Of a stretch of 64,000 bases of DNA, positions 40,681-51,285 are shown piece by piece. The position numbers were made by a program, and so were the translations under genes. The stretch's first letter is position 1; each line of letters starts with the position of its first letter. The notes below the pieces were generated by a model. That model was not told the DNA's origin, did not search any database, and worked only from the letters and a program-made list of their open reading frames with translations. This DNA comes from Strigamia acuminata (lineage: Eukaryota; Arthropoda; Chilopoda; Geophilomorpha; Linotaeniidae). The DNA lies in contig OX442314.1 in assembly GCA_949358305.1 (NCBI GenBank), positions 38,785,211-38,849,210 on the forward strand. The letters run 5' to 3'.

Positions 40681-41087
40681 GAAGTTCAAGACGATGAGGA
40701 AGATCACATCCACACGCCAAACCGCGGACAAGACGACGCCCAAAAGTCGAGACAGTGCCACACCTTGTGGTGTTCATATGCACAAAGGATAGAACAAGAA
40801 GAAAGCAATTAAAAGTTTATTAAAAGTTCATACTTGATAACATCATGGCAGAGTCCCGTTGAACGAACTGTCGACACTGCAAAACGAAAAAATCCATTGT
40901 TTCTTTTTCTATCTTTTCCTATTTTCTTTGAATTTCTGGCAGCTTCAGCCTGGCTCTCACTGTTCGATCATTGAACCGACTGCGCCACTTTTGTATTTTC
41001 TAACTCATAATGTGGATGGAATGGGTCAACACTTGTCTGCCGGGGATTTGTCATCTTTCGCCCTGAACGTGGCATGTTGAAATAACA

Positions 41088-41415
41088 TCAAGCGTTGTAG
41101 ACGCAACTCCAAAATTCCTTGTAATCAATGTGGATCTTTATGTACGGGGCTTCTGCTTGTGGCCAACTGATTGGAGTGTCATGTGACGGTAAGCTCTGGT
41201 TTTGTCCACACGAAACAGAGTCCTTAACATACTCAACAATAGGTGCAGTAATGCCAGGCCACCAAACTACATGTCTGGCACGTTGTTTCATGGCCACCCC
41301 CCCCCCCCCCTATACCCGGATGTACTTCATGTAGTAACTTTAACATCTTCGGCCACTCGTTCACCCCACAGTAACACGCCTTTTTCCAACGATAATTCGT
41401 TAAATTTATCGACAT
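41088..41415 (-). pseudogene. Decayed gypsy integrase fragment
   Basis: LLHEVHPGI then, after a poly-G run, MKQRARHVVWWPGI, CGQNQS and IKIHIDYKEF. These are the zinc-binding and first-Asp regions of a Ty3/gypsy integrase. The CC pair is reduced (SCGQN). The frame changes at the poly-C/G tract near 41290. Confidence 0.65.
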
Positions 41416-41819
41416 ATGGCTTCAAAACTGTTGTCGACAACAAGTCTTGTGGGGACCACCTGCTGTAAAATTAGCGCCAAATTGAATAAATGTTGACGAG
41501 GTGCGCGGATGACACGAAGCTAGTATGCACGCCAACTATATGTCGCAGAGAGTTATACACCAACGTCGATCGTGGCGCAAATTTAAGGCGTCGAAAAAGT
41601 CATACGAATGTCACAAGGAAATAAAGCGATGCAAACCCAAGCGGCTCACAGTTTATTAGTCCATCATGCGGCAATAGGAAATTTGAAATTCGCCCGTTCT
41701 TAACGGCTGCTAGTACGCCTCCATCTTGGATTTCTTGTTTCGATTTACAATTTTGGAAAGATCTTTTCTACAATCTACTGCACCAATGTGAGAACTGAAG
41801 TTCTCACTTATCAGTCCGG

Positions 41820-42060
41820 ATTGGACATCATGATAGGCAGAGCTGGACCTAGTAAGAACTAGGGCCCAAGAAGAAAAACACTTCCGTCAATTTGGGATTT
41901 ACATGTCAACTACTTTATTAAAGGATAACAAAAGATTGGGTTGCTGGGCAACAGTGTGCCAGCAACCCAAAATACAATGGTTTGATATATATTGTTGATA
42001 CAAAACAGAAACTATCACAAATAGTCCATAATGGACAGTAGAAGTTAGGCATTGGGTCCA
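41820..42060 (+). repeat. LTR-like relic
   Basis: AACTACTTTATTAAAGG resembles the element A LTR (AACTACTTTATTACAGG). It is followed by a perfect stem GGGTTGCTGG/CCAGCAACCC (41938-41947 with 41959-41968). The last 50 bases match the repeat at 470-520. It may be a solo or decayed LTR. Confidence 0.35.
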
Positions 42061-42362
42061 CAGGGAGGGACAAGAAACAACAGGTCTGTGCTAGTTGAAA
42101 TCAAGTCTTTTTACTGATTTAATAATAAAGAAAGCACTTAATCATAACACCAAAGCATTCTTACAGTAATAGCACGTGCAAGAAATTGGCTTAATCTAGT
42201 CTTAACATGGGAACATGGCAACATATGGAATTATCAGAGCAACTTAAGAATAAAAACAGCAATTTGAGAATTAACACAGTAAATGAAGAACACATTAAAA
42301 TAGAGAAATAACACAGCAAGGGAAAGTTAATCACATTTCAATGAGTAAGCTGAACTAGCGAG

Positions 42363-42610
42363 TCAAGTAATACATTTCGTACGTTGGATGTGCAGCATCA
42401 TAAAAGCAGAATGGTTTGATTGTTGTGTGCAATACGGATTCGCAGGGGGGACTTTGAGCTGTGTCTTGAATAGTTGCATATTGTTTGCCCCTTGATCACG
42501 AACAATTGCTTTAACTGCGATACCAATTGGCTTGGCTGCATTAATGCAATCGAATATTAAAGATGCTAATTGGTCACTTGATGCACCTTCACATGTACTA
42601 GTAAACATCA
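42363..42610 (-). pseudogene. P-element/THAP9-type transposase fragment
   Basis: An 81-aa minus-strand frame with GASSDQLASLIFDCINAAKP, then GIAVKAIVRDQGANNMQLFK. This resembles the catalytic region of P-element-like (THAP9-type) transposases, with DQGxNNxQL a typical motif. Neither the THAP domain nor the C-terminus is present nearby. Confidence 0.7.
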
Positions 42611-42943
42611 GTTCCAGAGTTTTCCAAAACCGTCAACAATATTGTCTTTTCTGCTGTGTGTTGTGCTTGTAAGTGTCAAATAGTTGATTCCTACACCAGC
42701 CGTCATGGAAACCACGCGTCACGATTTACTGTGGCCTTGCTATCTGTGACAGCAACCCAAGACGAAGTACAAAAGATCATTTTTAATTTTTTCGTCGTAT
42801 AAACGTTTCATTTTTAATTTTTTCATGTCTTCCGTTAATAACGTTTGGATGACGTACCAAATTCAACGTACTGTATATAAGTGGCAGTTGCAAGCAGTTT
42901 AAATCATTCAATCGCATAATTGTGTTCTGTATCTTCTCACAAC

Positions 42944-45169
42944 ATGCACAAAATACCGACAACCGAAGAAACATACCAGAAAATTCGTCACACCAGTTTA
43001 AAGATTCTGCGCCAAGAAGACATTCCGAGCGACGAATGGCAAAATTTATTTCACATCGTGAGTGAAACTTGTTTATGGAACGAAGACGACGAGCAAATAT
43101 ACGAAATGCTGAAAGAAGAAATTACATCAACCGTCCAACTCATGCTAACGCAAACATCAACTCATTCTGACGAATTCTTCATCAAAGGCTACATCGACGC
43201 GTGGAAAAAGATGTCGGACCAGTCCGTTTATTTGGCACTACCATTCAATCGCTTGAAAAACTACAACACATGGGACACCGCTAACAACGAGTACAACATA
43301 GTTGATCTCGTAAAGGATACCTGGAACGAAACCATTTCTAAACGATTTCAAAAGCGCGTTCGGAAAGGCCTATCTGAGTTGATCGAAGCAGATCGAAATG
43401 GTGGAGTGTGCCACCCCTGGCTGGTCGCGGGGGTTCGCGACTCGTACATCAACATGTGCACAATTCCCCTCGCGAAACTGACAGTTTATTCCGAGTATTT
43501 TGAGAAATTCTACCTCGAAGAAACGCGCTCGTTTTATCAAATCAATGCGTCGGAGTACATGGAGCTTAACGGCGTCTTCAACTACTTGAAATACGCCGAT
43601 TTAAAACTCGTTGAAGAAGAGGGACGTGCGGTTAAATATTTAGATGCGAGTTCGCGTCAAGAGCTGAGCAAAGTGTGCGCAGACGTATTGGTCACTCCGT
43701 TTTTGGAGGCGATTTTAGCCGAATGCACGGGAATGATCGAGCGGAACGAAGTCGAACATCTGTTTCGGATGTATCGGCTGCTGGACCTCGTTGGCCTCGC
43801 GCGTGTGTTGGATGTGTTCGAGGAACACGTCGTGAGTGTCGGTTTGACGGACATGGCCGCCGCGAACATCGTCCACGACTCGGAGAAATATGTACAACGA
43901 CTGCTCGATCTGTACGATAAATTCAGCGGGTTGGTGAAAGAGGCTTTTCGAAACGACCCGCGATTTCTCACGCGCAGAGACAAAGCGTTCAAGAGAATCG
44001 TCGCCGACGTCAGCATCTTCAAGTTGGAGCTTTCGGCGCGCAAGAGAACTCCCGCGGAGTCGAAATGTCCCGAGTTGTTAGCCAACTTCTGCGACTTGTT
44101 GTTGAGGAAGACTCAGCTGAGCAAGAAACTCGCACCGGAAGACGTAGAAAGCAAACTGAAAGGAGTTCTTCTGTTGCTGAAATACGTGAGAAACAAAGAC
44201 GTGTTCATGATGTATTATAAATCACATTTGGCGAGCCGGTTGATATTCGACACTTCGGCGGACAGCGACGCGGAGGAGAACATGTTTGTGTGGTTGAAGA
44301 ATGCGGGGATGCCGGCCGAATACGTGAGCAAAGTCACGCAGATGTTCCTAGACATCAAACTCAGTCCAAGCATCGATCAACTTTTCAAAAAACAAAGCAA
44401 TCACGGATCGATCGATATTAAAATCCTTAATTCCGTCACTTGGGCGCGCCATTCTTGCGCAGTTTCGTTGCCCGCAGAGCTGGAAGATTATGTTTGCGCG
44501 ATGGAAGGATTTTACAAGAAACAATATGTCGGACGAAAACTCGTGTGGCATCATCAAATGTCGAATGGCACCGTCACGTTTGCGAATGCGGTGGGAAAGT
44601 TTGATTTGGATGTGAGCACCTTCCAAATGGCCGTGTTGTTCGTGTGGAACGAACGGCCGAACGAGCGAATTTCCTTCGAGGACTTGCAGTTGGCGACGGA
44701 GCTGCCCGACTCGGAGTTGAGGAAAACGGTTTGGTCGTTGGTGTCGATGCCCATGGCGAAGCGGAAAGTCGTAAAGTGCCAGCCGGAAGTTAAATCGGCT
44801 GCCGAGTTGAGTAATGAGACGGAGTTTTGGATAAATGACGAGTTTGCTTTGATCAGGAACGGAAAAGTGCAGAGACGAGGGAAGATCAACTTGATTGGGA
44901 GGTTGCAGCTTTCGAATGAGATGTGTGAGCGGGATAACGAGGCTATTGTGTATCTGAGGGAACTTCGTCTGGAGGAAGCGATAATTCGTGTTGCGAAGGC
45001 GAGGAAAAGCATCGGTAGTGATGAGCTGCAGAACGAGTTGGTCGGCATTTTGAAGAATATGTTTGTTCCGACGAAGAGAATGATTAAAGAGCGAGTTGAA
45101 GTGTTGATCGCACGAGAATTCCTGGGCAGGGATAAAGAAAATTTCAATACACTGTTTTACATTGGGTAG
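42944..45169 (+). CDS. CUL5: Cullin-5 (intronless)
   Basis: The scaffold of a RING E3 ubiquitin ligase. It holds an adaptor and SOCS-box receptor at the N-terminus and an RBX/RNF7 RING protein at the C-terminus. The product is 741 aa from ATG 42944 (MHKIPTTEE); animal CUL5 is about 780 aa. N-terminal cullin repeats fill about 1-360. The cullin homology domain includes LLLKYVRNKDVFMMYYKSHL, SRLIFDTSADSDAEENM, MSNGTVTFANAVGKFDLDV and VQRRGKINLIGRLQLS. The winged-helix end has the neddylation region AIIRVAKARK and ends FYIG. The motifs fit CUL5 better than other cullins. It is uninterrupted by introns, while SPTLC2 and SLC1 nearby have several, so a retrocopy is possible. No stop or shift is seen. 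Confidence 0.92.
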   Translation: MHKIPTTEETYQKIRHTSLKILRQEDIPSDEWQNLFHIVSETCLWNEDDEQIYEMLKEEITSTVQLMLTQTSTHSDEFFIKGYIDAWKKMSDQSVYLALPFNRLKNYNTWDTANNEYNIVDLVKDTWNETISKRFQKRVRKGLSELIEADRNGGVCHPWLVAGVRDSYINMCTIPLAKLTVYSEYFEKFYLEETRSFYQINASEYMELNGVFNYLKYADLKLVEEEGRAVKYLDASSRQELSKVCADVLVTPFLEAILAECTGMIERNEVEHLFRMYRLLDLVGLARVLDVFEEHVVSVGLTDMAAANIVHDSEKYVQRLLDLYDKFSGLVKEAFRNDPRFLTRRDKAFKRIVADVSIFKLELSARKRTPAESKCPELLANFCDLLLRKTQLSKKLAPEDVESKLKGVLLLLKYVRNKDVFMMYYKSHLASRLIFDTSADSDAEENMFVWLKNAGMPAEYVSKVTQMFLDIKLSPSIDQLFKKQSNHGSIDIKILNSVTWARHSCAVSLPAELEDYVCAMEGFYKKQYVGRKLVWHHQMSNGTVTFANAVGKFDLDVSTFQMAVLFVWNERPNERISFEDLQLATELPDSELRKTVWSLVSMPMAKRKVVKCQPEVKSAAELSNETEFWINDEFALIRNGKVQRRGKINLIGRLQLSNEMCERDNEAIVYLRELRLEEAIIRVAKARKSIGSDELQNELVGILKNMFVPTKRMIKERVEVLIAREFLGRDKENFNTLFYIG

Positions 45170-46169
45170 TCTTTCACGGTTCACTTCCATTATTGTCATA
45201 TATCACATGCTGAATCTGTTCACTAACCTGTTATTGAAAATATGGAATCAAAAGAGCCAGTGTTTTTAATACTGCTTCAAGTCAATGTCATAACGAGCTT
45301 CCCGAACAGCATTTTGTCTTGGGTTTTTAAGCCCACATTTTAAAATGTACCGGTATATCAAAAAATATTTATTTATCACTACAGTGCATCCCCGTATAGT
45401 AAGTACCACTAAGAAACGGCTCTACCAGATTAGATGGTTCGAATATTTTATTTGGTTGATCACATTTTGAATAAAATTTGCTCGATTTAAAAGCAACAGA
45501 ATATTTATTTGTCGTAACAGTAATTCGTAAATATACTGGATTGGTTGTTAAAGCCTTCGTAGGTTAGGTTGTGTAACCTGTAAGATTTATTCTTCTTCCA
45601 ATACATATCGTATTTTTGCTTGTGTCAACCTCGTACTCGTCAACGTTGTATTCACTCGACAACAGTGACTGATCATGATGATTTTACTTCGAATTTCGTC
45701 CTCGCTGTTAGATTTTGACGCTCTAAAATGTCGTGTGTTGCAGGAATTGTTTCATAGACCTAGACACATTTTAATCCACTCACATGTTTCTCCAAGTTTT
45801 CTAATTTCCTTAACTAGACATTCATAAAAAATATAAAACATAAAAATAAACTCAGACACATTTCTGATAAGGGAAGAAATAAATTCAACCCTTCGGTGAC
45901 CACCGAGGTCACCGCAATTTGTACACATTTGTTTTAGAACCTCGCGCTTTGGTGGGTTCCAGCTGTGGAAATGCACGCGTATGTTCCTCATAGTTTGGGA
46001 AACACAGTTTTAGATAATCAAAATGTATTATGGGTTAGTAATGCCATGTAAACAAACGCAAACGGTTAACCGGATAAATAAAATCCGAATTTTCAATTAT
46101 TTGAAAAACTGTTAGCACGTAAACATAGTAAATGCTTATTGCATTCAATATTGATTAAAATCGTTGCAG
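45170..46169. other. Intergenic between CUL5 and SLC1 fragment
   Basis: No gene is recognised. It holds the tail hairpin at 45894-45914 and AT-rich sequence. I find no N-terminal SLC1 exons that would complete the fragment that follows. Confidence 0.4.
45894..45914 (+). repeat. Tail hairpin of dispersed repeat, copy 3
   Basis: CGGTGACC pairs perfectly with GGTCACCG over a 5-base loop. It follows an AT-rich stretch and is followed by CAATTT, as in copy 1 at 2108. Confidence 0.5.
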
Positions 46170-46504
46170 TTTGGCCACTTTGCCAGTAACTCTGGACTGC
46201 GTGGAGCGTAAAAATAAGATTCCTGTGGTAGTAGCTCGGTTTGTCGTCACTTTAGGGGCCACGATCAATATGGACGGCACCGCTTTACACAAAGCAGTGG
46301 CGCCACTTTTCATAGCTCAAGTACGACAAATCAAAGTACCATTTCTGGAACCGTGTTTAATGAGGTTAAATGATCGGAATTTATTTCTCTTTGATGGATT
46401 ATTTTGATTTTGTTCCTTCATTGCGTTAGCTTGACTGCATTACTCGCTAGCATCGGCGCTGCTGGGATAACACAAGCTGGATTAGAGGGCAAACATGGTT
46501 TATA
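46170..46504 (+). pseudogene. Orphan SLC1 (EAAT-like) C-terminal exons
   Basis: Exon 46170-46364 follows a TCGTTGCAG acceptor and encodes [15 protein letters not shown], then [20 protein letters not shown] and FIAQV. These are the TM7 region and the NMDGT motif of glutamate/neutral amino acid transporters. After a short intron (GTTAAA...GCGTTAG) comes LTALLASIGAAGITQAG, the HP2 loop, then a stop after GLYSRP. TM1-TM6 and TM8 are absent. It keeps the canonical motifs that the next gene has lost. It is a truncated copy or the remains of a neighbour gene. Confidence 0.75.
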
Positions 46505-46792
46505 CTCTCGTCCTTAAATATTTAATAATTATTTGGTCACGTAACGTATGTAAATAAATATTGTTGCAAACAATAAGACAAAGCATTATGATAAAAACAT
46601 GGCGCAGAGAAGGAGATTAGCCGAAGTTCACGCGTATTCCTTACCGACGTTAGTTGAATTTAGTTTTAAAATGTAAATTTTTACACAAATTAATTCCTTT
46701 TTAATTTGAGGATTTACGTGGATCGCGACGCGGACGCCCGCGTCGAGTCGCCGCAAGAAGCGACTCATCTCTTGCTCACGTGTTTCCGTCGC

Positions 46793-49172
46793 ATGAAAAA
46801 CTTTGTGAGCAGGAATGTGTTGTCAGTGAGTTTGGCCAGTGCCTGCGCTTTGGCCGTTCTAGCCGGACTGGTGATGCGCTCGTGGCGGAAGGACCCGTAT
46901 CCTCGTCTCATCATATTGGCGATCAAACTGCTTGGTATTCTCTACCTGCGTTTTCTCGAGGGCATGCAACTGCCACTGATTATAGCGGGTCTGGTTCTGG
47001 CCGTGGGAACGATCAGTCGCAGAACTCTGTATAGGATCCACATACGACTTTATTTTTGCCAAGTCATCTTCTCGTCTCTGGCTGTTATAGTGAGCGTCAT
47101 GTTAATGGTGTGCATTGAACCGGGCAGTGGCACGGAGTATCCGCAGCCGGTTGATAATCCAGTGTCTCTTATGGTTATTGTTTATGTTATTTTGGATATT
47201 ATTAGGTATTTTGTAATTTTTGTTTTTAAATTTTTTTATATATTTTTTTTTTTATATTTTCGCAGAAATTTCATTCCGCCGAATATTTTTGAATCGCTCT
47301 TCTATTTGTACGATGTGGGCTTCTTCAGACCGTTAACTAATGGTAGTTTTGGGGATAGCGGCTTCGAAAAGACGATTCGTCATTATGATAATTTGTTTGA
47401 TTCGCTACAAGATGTCGATGACGGTTTGTGAGAGTGTGCTGTGACGGGAAACCCGGGAGGGGATAAATTAGAACACTCGGCTTCCCTGCAATGCATTTGC
47501 AATGTTGTTGTTATTATTTTCATTATTAGGGTTTCTGTTTTCCCGCCTTTTTAAAATTCCCGGTTCCCGGTACCAAAATGGCCGGTACTCCCGGGAAATC
47601 GGTACTCCCGGGAAATCGGTACTCCCGGGACCAAAAAAGGTCAGGCGAGAGGCGACGAAAAATGACAAAATATGGCCGTTTTTTTGTCAAAAATAGCCAT
47701 TTTTAGCAATTTTGAGCCATTTTTCATCAAAAGTGGCCGTTTTCCGTCAAGAATGGCCATTTTTGATCAAGAATGGCCGTTTTGCGTCAAAAAAAGGCAT
47801 TTTTAGTTAAAAATGGCCATTTTTTAGCCATTTTTCGTTAAAAATGGCCATTTTCTGGCCATTTTTTGTTACAAATGGCCATTTTTAGCCATTTTTCGTT
47901 AAAAATAGCCATTTTTATCAGTGAAAAGTTCCAAAATATAACGTTTGACTGACGAAAATGATGTTTCAGAACCGGTTTTTCTCCAATTTCCCGGTTCCCG
48001 GTACCGTGATTTCTCACCGGGATTCCCGGGAAATCGGTGCCCGATTTAGTTGTTTTATTTTTAGTTGTTATATTCTCTACGTCGAAATCGCTTCCAATTG
48101 AATGGACGTCTGGTTACATCGCACATGCAGGAACGAATTTCCTCGGTATCACTTTTACCACCATTGTTTTTAGTATTTATATAAGAAATATGGGACGGAG
48201 AGCTAGAACACTTATCAATCTGTGCGAGGACGTCAAGCGCATCATGTTTGAAATGATCAAGATAGTTAATTTGTAAGTGTGTTTTTCCTGCATTGCACCT
48301 GAATGTCATTGCGTTTTTTCATTCTCTTTTCAACCTAAGAATATCTCCAGTGGGAATTTTCTCTCTGCTGCTGGCTCAGATGCTAGAGATGGACTTTCAC
48401 CAAATTCGAAGCTTCGGACCGTACATATTAGTGACCGTAGTTTCAATTTTCATCCACTGTTTGGTGACCTTGCCTTTTATATTTATTCTTGTAACAAACA
48501 TCAATCCAATCCATTACATCTTCAACCAAACTCACGCTTCTTTGGCAGCATTTTGCACCAATTCAGAGTAAATTTTTCGGATTAAAACAATAACTTTTGC
48601 GTTTGATTTCTTTATTTCTACAGATTAGCCGCGTATCCGGTCAATATTGATTGCGTTGTGAATAAAAACAAGGTGGATTCTCGTGTGGCAAGTATTGTTC
48701 TCACTCTTGGTGCTTTCTTCAATAAAAACGGATCTGTTATTGTGCAATGCACCAGCTGCCTCTACATGGCCCAAGTGATGAGAGTTTCCTTAACAATTAG
48801 TCAAATAGTGATGATTGGGTAACGATTACACGACTAAATTAAGCTCATTGCAATGAATTGATACGATCTAATGATATTAAGATTTGTCGCCATTTTAAAC
48901 ACTATTGGATCCGATTCGATGGTCTACCCTGAAGTGAGTTTATTAGCTGTGGATTTACACCCGCTTTTGTTCAAATTAATAGCAGTGCCCAGTGAATTTT
49001 TGTGAGTTTTGTGTTTTCTCAAGTTTTCTAAAAGGATTGAATTGATTTTTCCTTATACAGAAAATCCTTTGCAACAGCGTGTGATGCGTACACAAGTGCA
49101 TATGCAGCTGCGATTGTGGCCAACTTGTGCAAACACGATTTGCAAAAGGAAGACAGAAAGAAACCGCTTTAA
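46793..49172 (+). CDS. Divergent SLC1 family transporter-like protein, seven exons
   Basis: SLC1 proteins are sodium-coupled carriers of glutamate or neutral amino acids in the plasma membrane. Exons: 46793-47205 (the frame is open back to an AG at 46710, so an earlier exon may exist), 47266-47423, 48065-48272, 48340-48567, 48624-48818, 48882-49001 and 49061-49172. All borders fit GT/AG and all phases agree. Exon 1 holds TM1-3 (SRNVLSVSLASACALAVLAG). Then come RNFIPPNIFES, GTNFLGITFTTIVFSIYI, ISPVGIFSLLLAQMLEMD and LAAYPVNIDC. Key sites have changed: NMDGT reads NKNGS, the HP2 SIGAAGIPQAG reads TIGSDSMVYPE, and the TM8 Asp/Arg pattern is lost. It is either no longer a normal transporter, has a new substrate, or is decaying without stops. 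Confidence 0.82.
47557..48004 (+). repeat. Repeat block in SLC1 intron 2
   Basis: Two direct copies of TTCCCGGTTCCCGGTACC (47558 and 47986) bracket three GGTACTCCCGGGAAATC units and about 250 bp of AAAAATGGCCATTTTTAGCC-like minisatellite. Confidence 0.75.
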
Positions 49173-49609
49173 GTTGTTACATTACACTGATGTTAATTCT
49201 GCCCATAGATCCTCTAAAAAAATCATAAAAAATTTTTTATGTTCCAAACCGGTCAAACGTTGTCCTAATTTCTATTGGTTAATGTAGACAACCAATGATA
49301 TTCGGTTGCCGATTATCGGTATCGGCAATACTTCAAAATATCGATATCGGTCAAAGTCTAGAACGTAACAAAATTTTAAACCCGTTCCTCCCCTTATTAA
49401 CAACACAATTTTTTAGGCGCAAACTAAACTTTATTACTATAGTCAAATTAAATTGCAAAATATATATACAGCATGCGCATAATTTGAGTTAATTGATTTT
49501 TATCTACAATTTTCATAATCTTTGCACATTAATCTTTGTCTGAAATCATGTTTCAAAAATTCGAGTTTGTTAATATTTGTTTAAAAGTAAAAAACAAAAC
49601 AATTTACAT
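49173..49609. other. Intergenic between SLC1 and innexin
   Basis: It includes the inverted copy (49290-49370) of the repeat at 36345-36425. Otherwise it is AT-rich with no gene seen. Confidence 0.4.
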
Positions 49610-50370
49610 TCAACTTTGTGAGTTATTAATATGCGGTATTGGTAATTTTTTCGTTGCCATTTTCTCCATTTCTAGTTCTTCCAACAGCATTTCCAAAGCC
49701 AAAGCATCGACATTTTTCGCCAACAAATTCAAGAACAACCAATCACCAATTTTGGCACGAAGAAGCAAATGATCGACTCGATTGCTCTTGAAACAATTGT
49801 ATTGCCAGTGCAACACCTTCACTCTGAGCTTCGGCCAGCTCAACAAACAAATACGGTAGACCAACACGAGTCCGCTAGGAATGGCCAAAACCACGAGCCA
49901 AAACCACAAAAACACGTAGATCTTTTCGTTGATTATATTCAACGGCAGCACGCAAATGGCGTCGTGGATTTGAAAATTCCCACTCGGTCCGAAAGCGCGG
50001 AAAGTACATTTGGTCACACGCGGAAAAACGACCACCATCGTGTCGTTGCGATATTCCTGGTCCAAGAATCCATACCGGAGAACACGCGATCCGTACGTCG
50101 TAAAAGTACCGCCGAGAAAAGCATCGATGATGAAAATTTGCGCCACAACGTTGACAAAATTGAGAAGTTCGCACGCGAAATACCCACACGCCCATTTGTT
50201 GAGGCTGTTCCAGTTCCTTACCACGTATTGATTGAGGATTTTGATCCGTGCACTCATCGAGCCCTTTTCGCACAAAGGTTCCGTCAAACCGTTCACCAAA
50301 CACGACATTCGACCGTTGTCGATTTTCTTCCACACGTAACGCGACAAATAAAACATCGCCGCCTGTAACG
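49610..50370 (-). CDS. Innexin, C-terminal part (split by element D)
   Basis: Innexins form invertebrate gap junctions. This piece starts just after TM2 at the insertion site (LQAAMFYLSRYVWKKI). It holds the cytoplasmic loop, TM3 with FACELLNFVNVVAQIFIID, FLGGTFTTYG, extracellular loop 2 with its two cysteines (KCTF and AICVLPLN), TM4 (IYVFLWFWLVVLAIPSGLV) and a C-tail ending HINNSQS. The remaining part lies 12.9 kb away at 63239-63582. Without element D and one AACG copy, the two parts give 1101 nt, exactly 367 codons with stop, so the frame is otherwise intact and has no intron. The open frame read from 50524 starts in LTR sequence and is not the true start. Confidence 0.92.
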
Positions 50371-51191
50371 TGTGGTGACCCAGTTGGATAAGTGTCCCCC
50401 CAGGGCGGATGCTTGTCCTCTGAGTCACTGTGATTGAAGAGTCGTTCCCCCCCGAGTTGGCTCCACCTCCCCATGGCAGGTGTGTGCCCCGAGGGGGAGG
50501 AAGCGGCTGATGGTCAGCCCCCATTGGTTGATCGCCGGCCCTTCACCCCACTGCATAAAAGGCTGTGTTTCCCGCCTAAAGTCAGAACTTACACAAACGA
50601 CACCAAGAACACAGCAACTACCTCACCGTCAGGCCAACTTCAACTACAAGTTAGGATTGATCGAGGATCGCTGAGTAAAGTGCAAACTGTAACTCTCACG
50701 AAGTCACTTGCGAGCTATTCCTGCGAAAGCACGAGAATAGCCCTTGTGAAATCACCCAGAATAATCGCCCAGACGATTATTCGCCGAAGTAAGTGTCCGA
50801 GTGCTTTGTAGGGAACCCCAAAGTTCCTAGACGAGGCCTCTGCGACGCTAAACCAAAACCTAGACAACAGGCACGGATAGAAGACTCGAAAGAGCATTCC
50901 ACCGCGTCCGTGAAGACGAATCCGTGACGAATTAACGACAACTCGAGACGCCGCCTTTGTTCCGCCGACCACGCGGAATCGACGACGCCATCTTGAGAAA
51001 TCCTTTGTTCGACGCTGACCACGTCGACTCTAGAATTATTACTGAGTGTATTTTAAAGGCATAAAGCCTGGTGAATAAATTACCTGTTTATTTACATACA
51101 TTTGGTATTCATTTGGGTATTTACATAATTGATCACAGGTAAAGTATTACACGTTAGCGCTATTTTAACCTATACAGAGTAGGACGCGACA
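50371..51191 (+). repeat. Element D 5' LTR
   Basis: TGTGGTGACCC...GACGCGACA, the same ends as element B. It has a TATA-like GCATAAAAGG (50553-50562) with ATTGG upstream (50523-50527), a GTAAGT donor candidate at 50789, and AATAAA at 51074-51079. Confidence 0.95.
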
Positions 51192-51193
51192 CG

Positions 51194-51211
51194 TGGGGGC
51201 CTGTCCGGGAT
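51194..51211 (+). promoter_or_regulatory. Element D primer binding site, tRNA-Pro type
   Basis: TGGGGGCCTGTCCGGGAT, identical to element B and two bases after the LTR. Confidence 0.85.
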
Positions 51212-51285
51212 TTAGAAATAAATCTCAAATCTGAACTTGTGATCTCTCAATAAGATAACCCAAACCGTAGAATTACCGAAAGAAA

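Noticed and set aside
44348-45199. 283-aa and 197-aa minus-strand ORFs opposite CUL5
   Set aside because: They are shadows of the conserved cullin frame on the plus strand.
50434-50972. ORFs of 64-125 aa in the element D LTR (also at 62481-63019)
   Set aside because: Same reasoning as for element B: LTR sequence with regulatory content, several overlapping frames.
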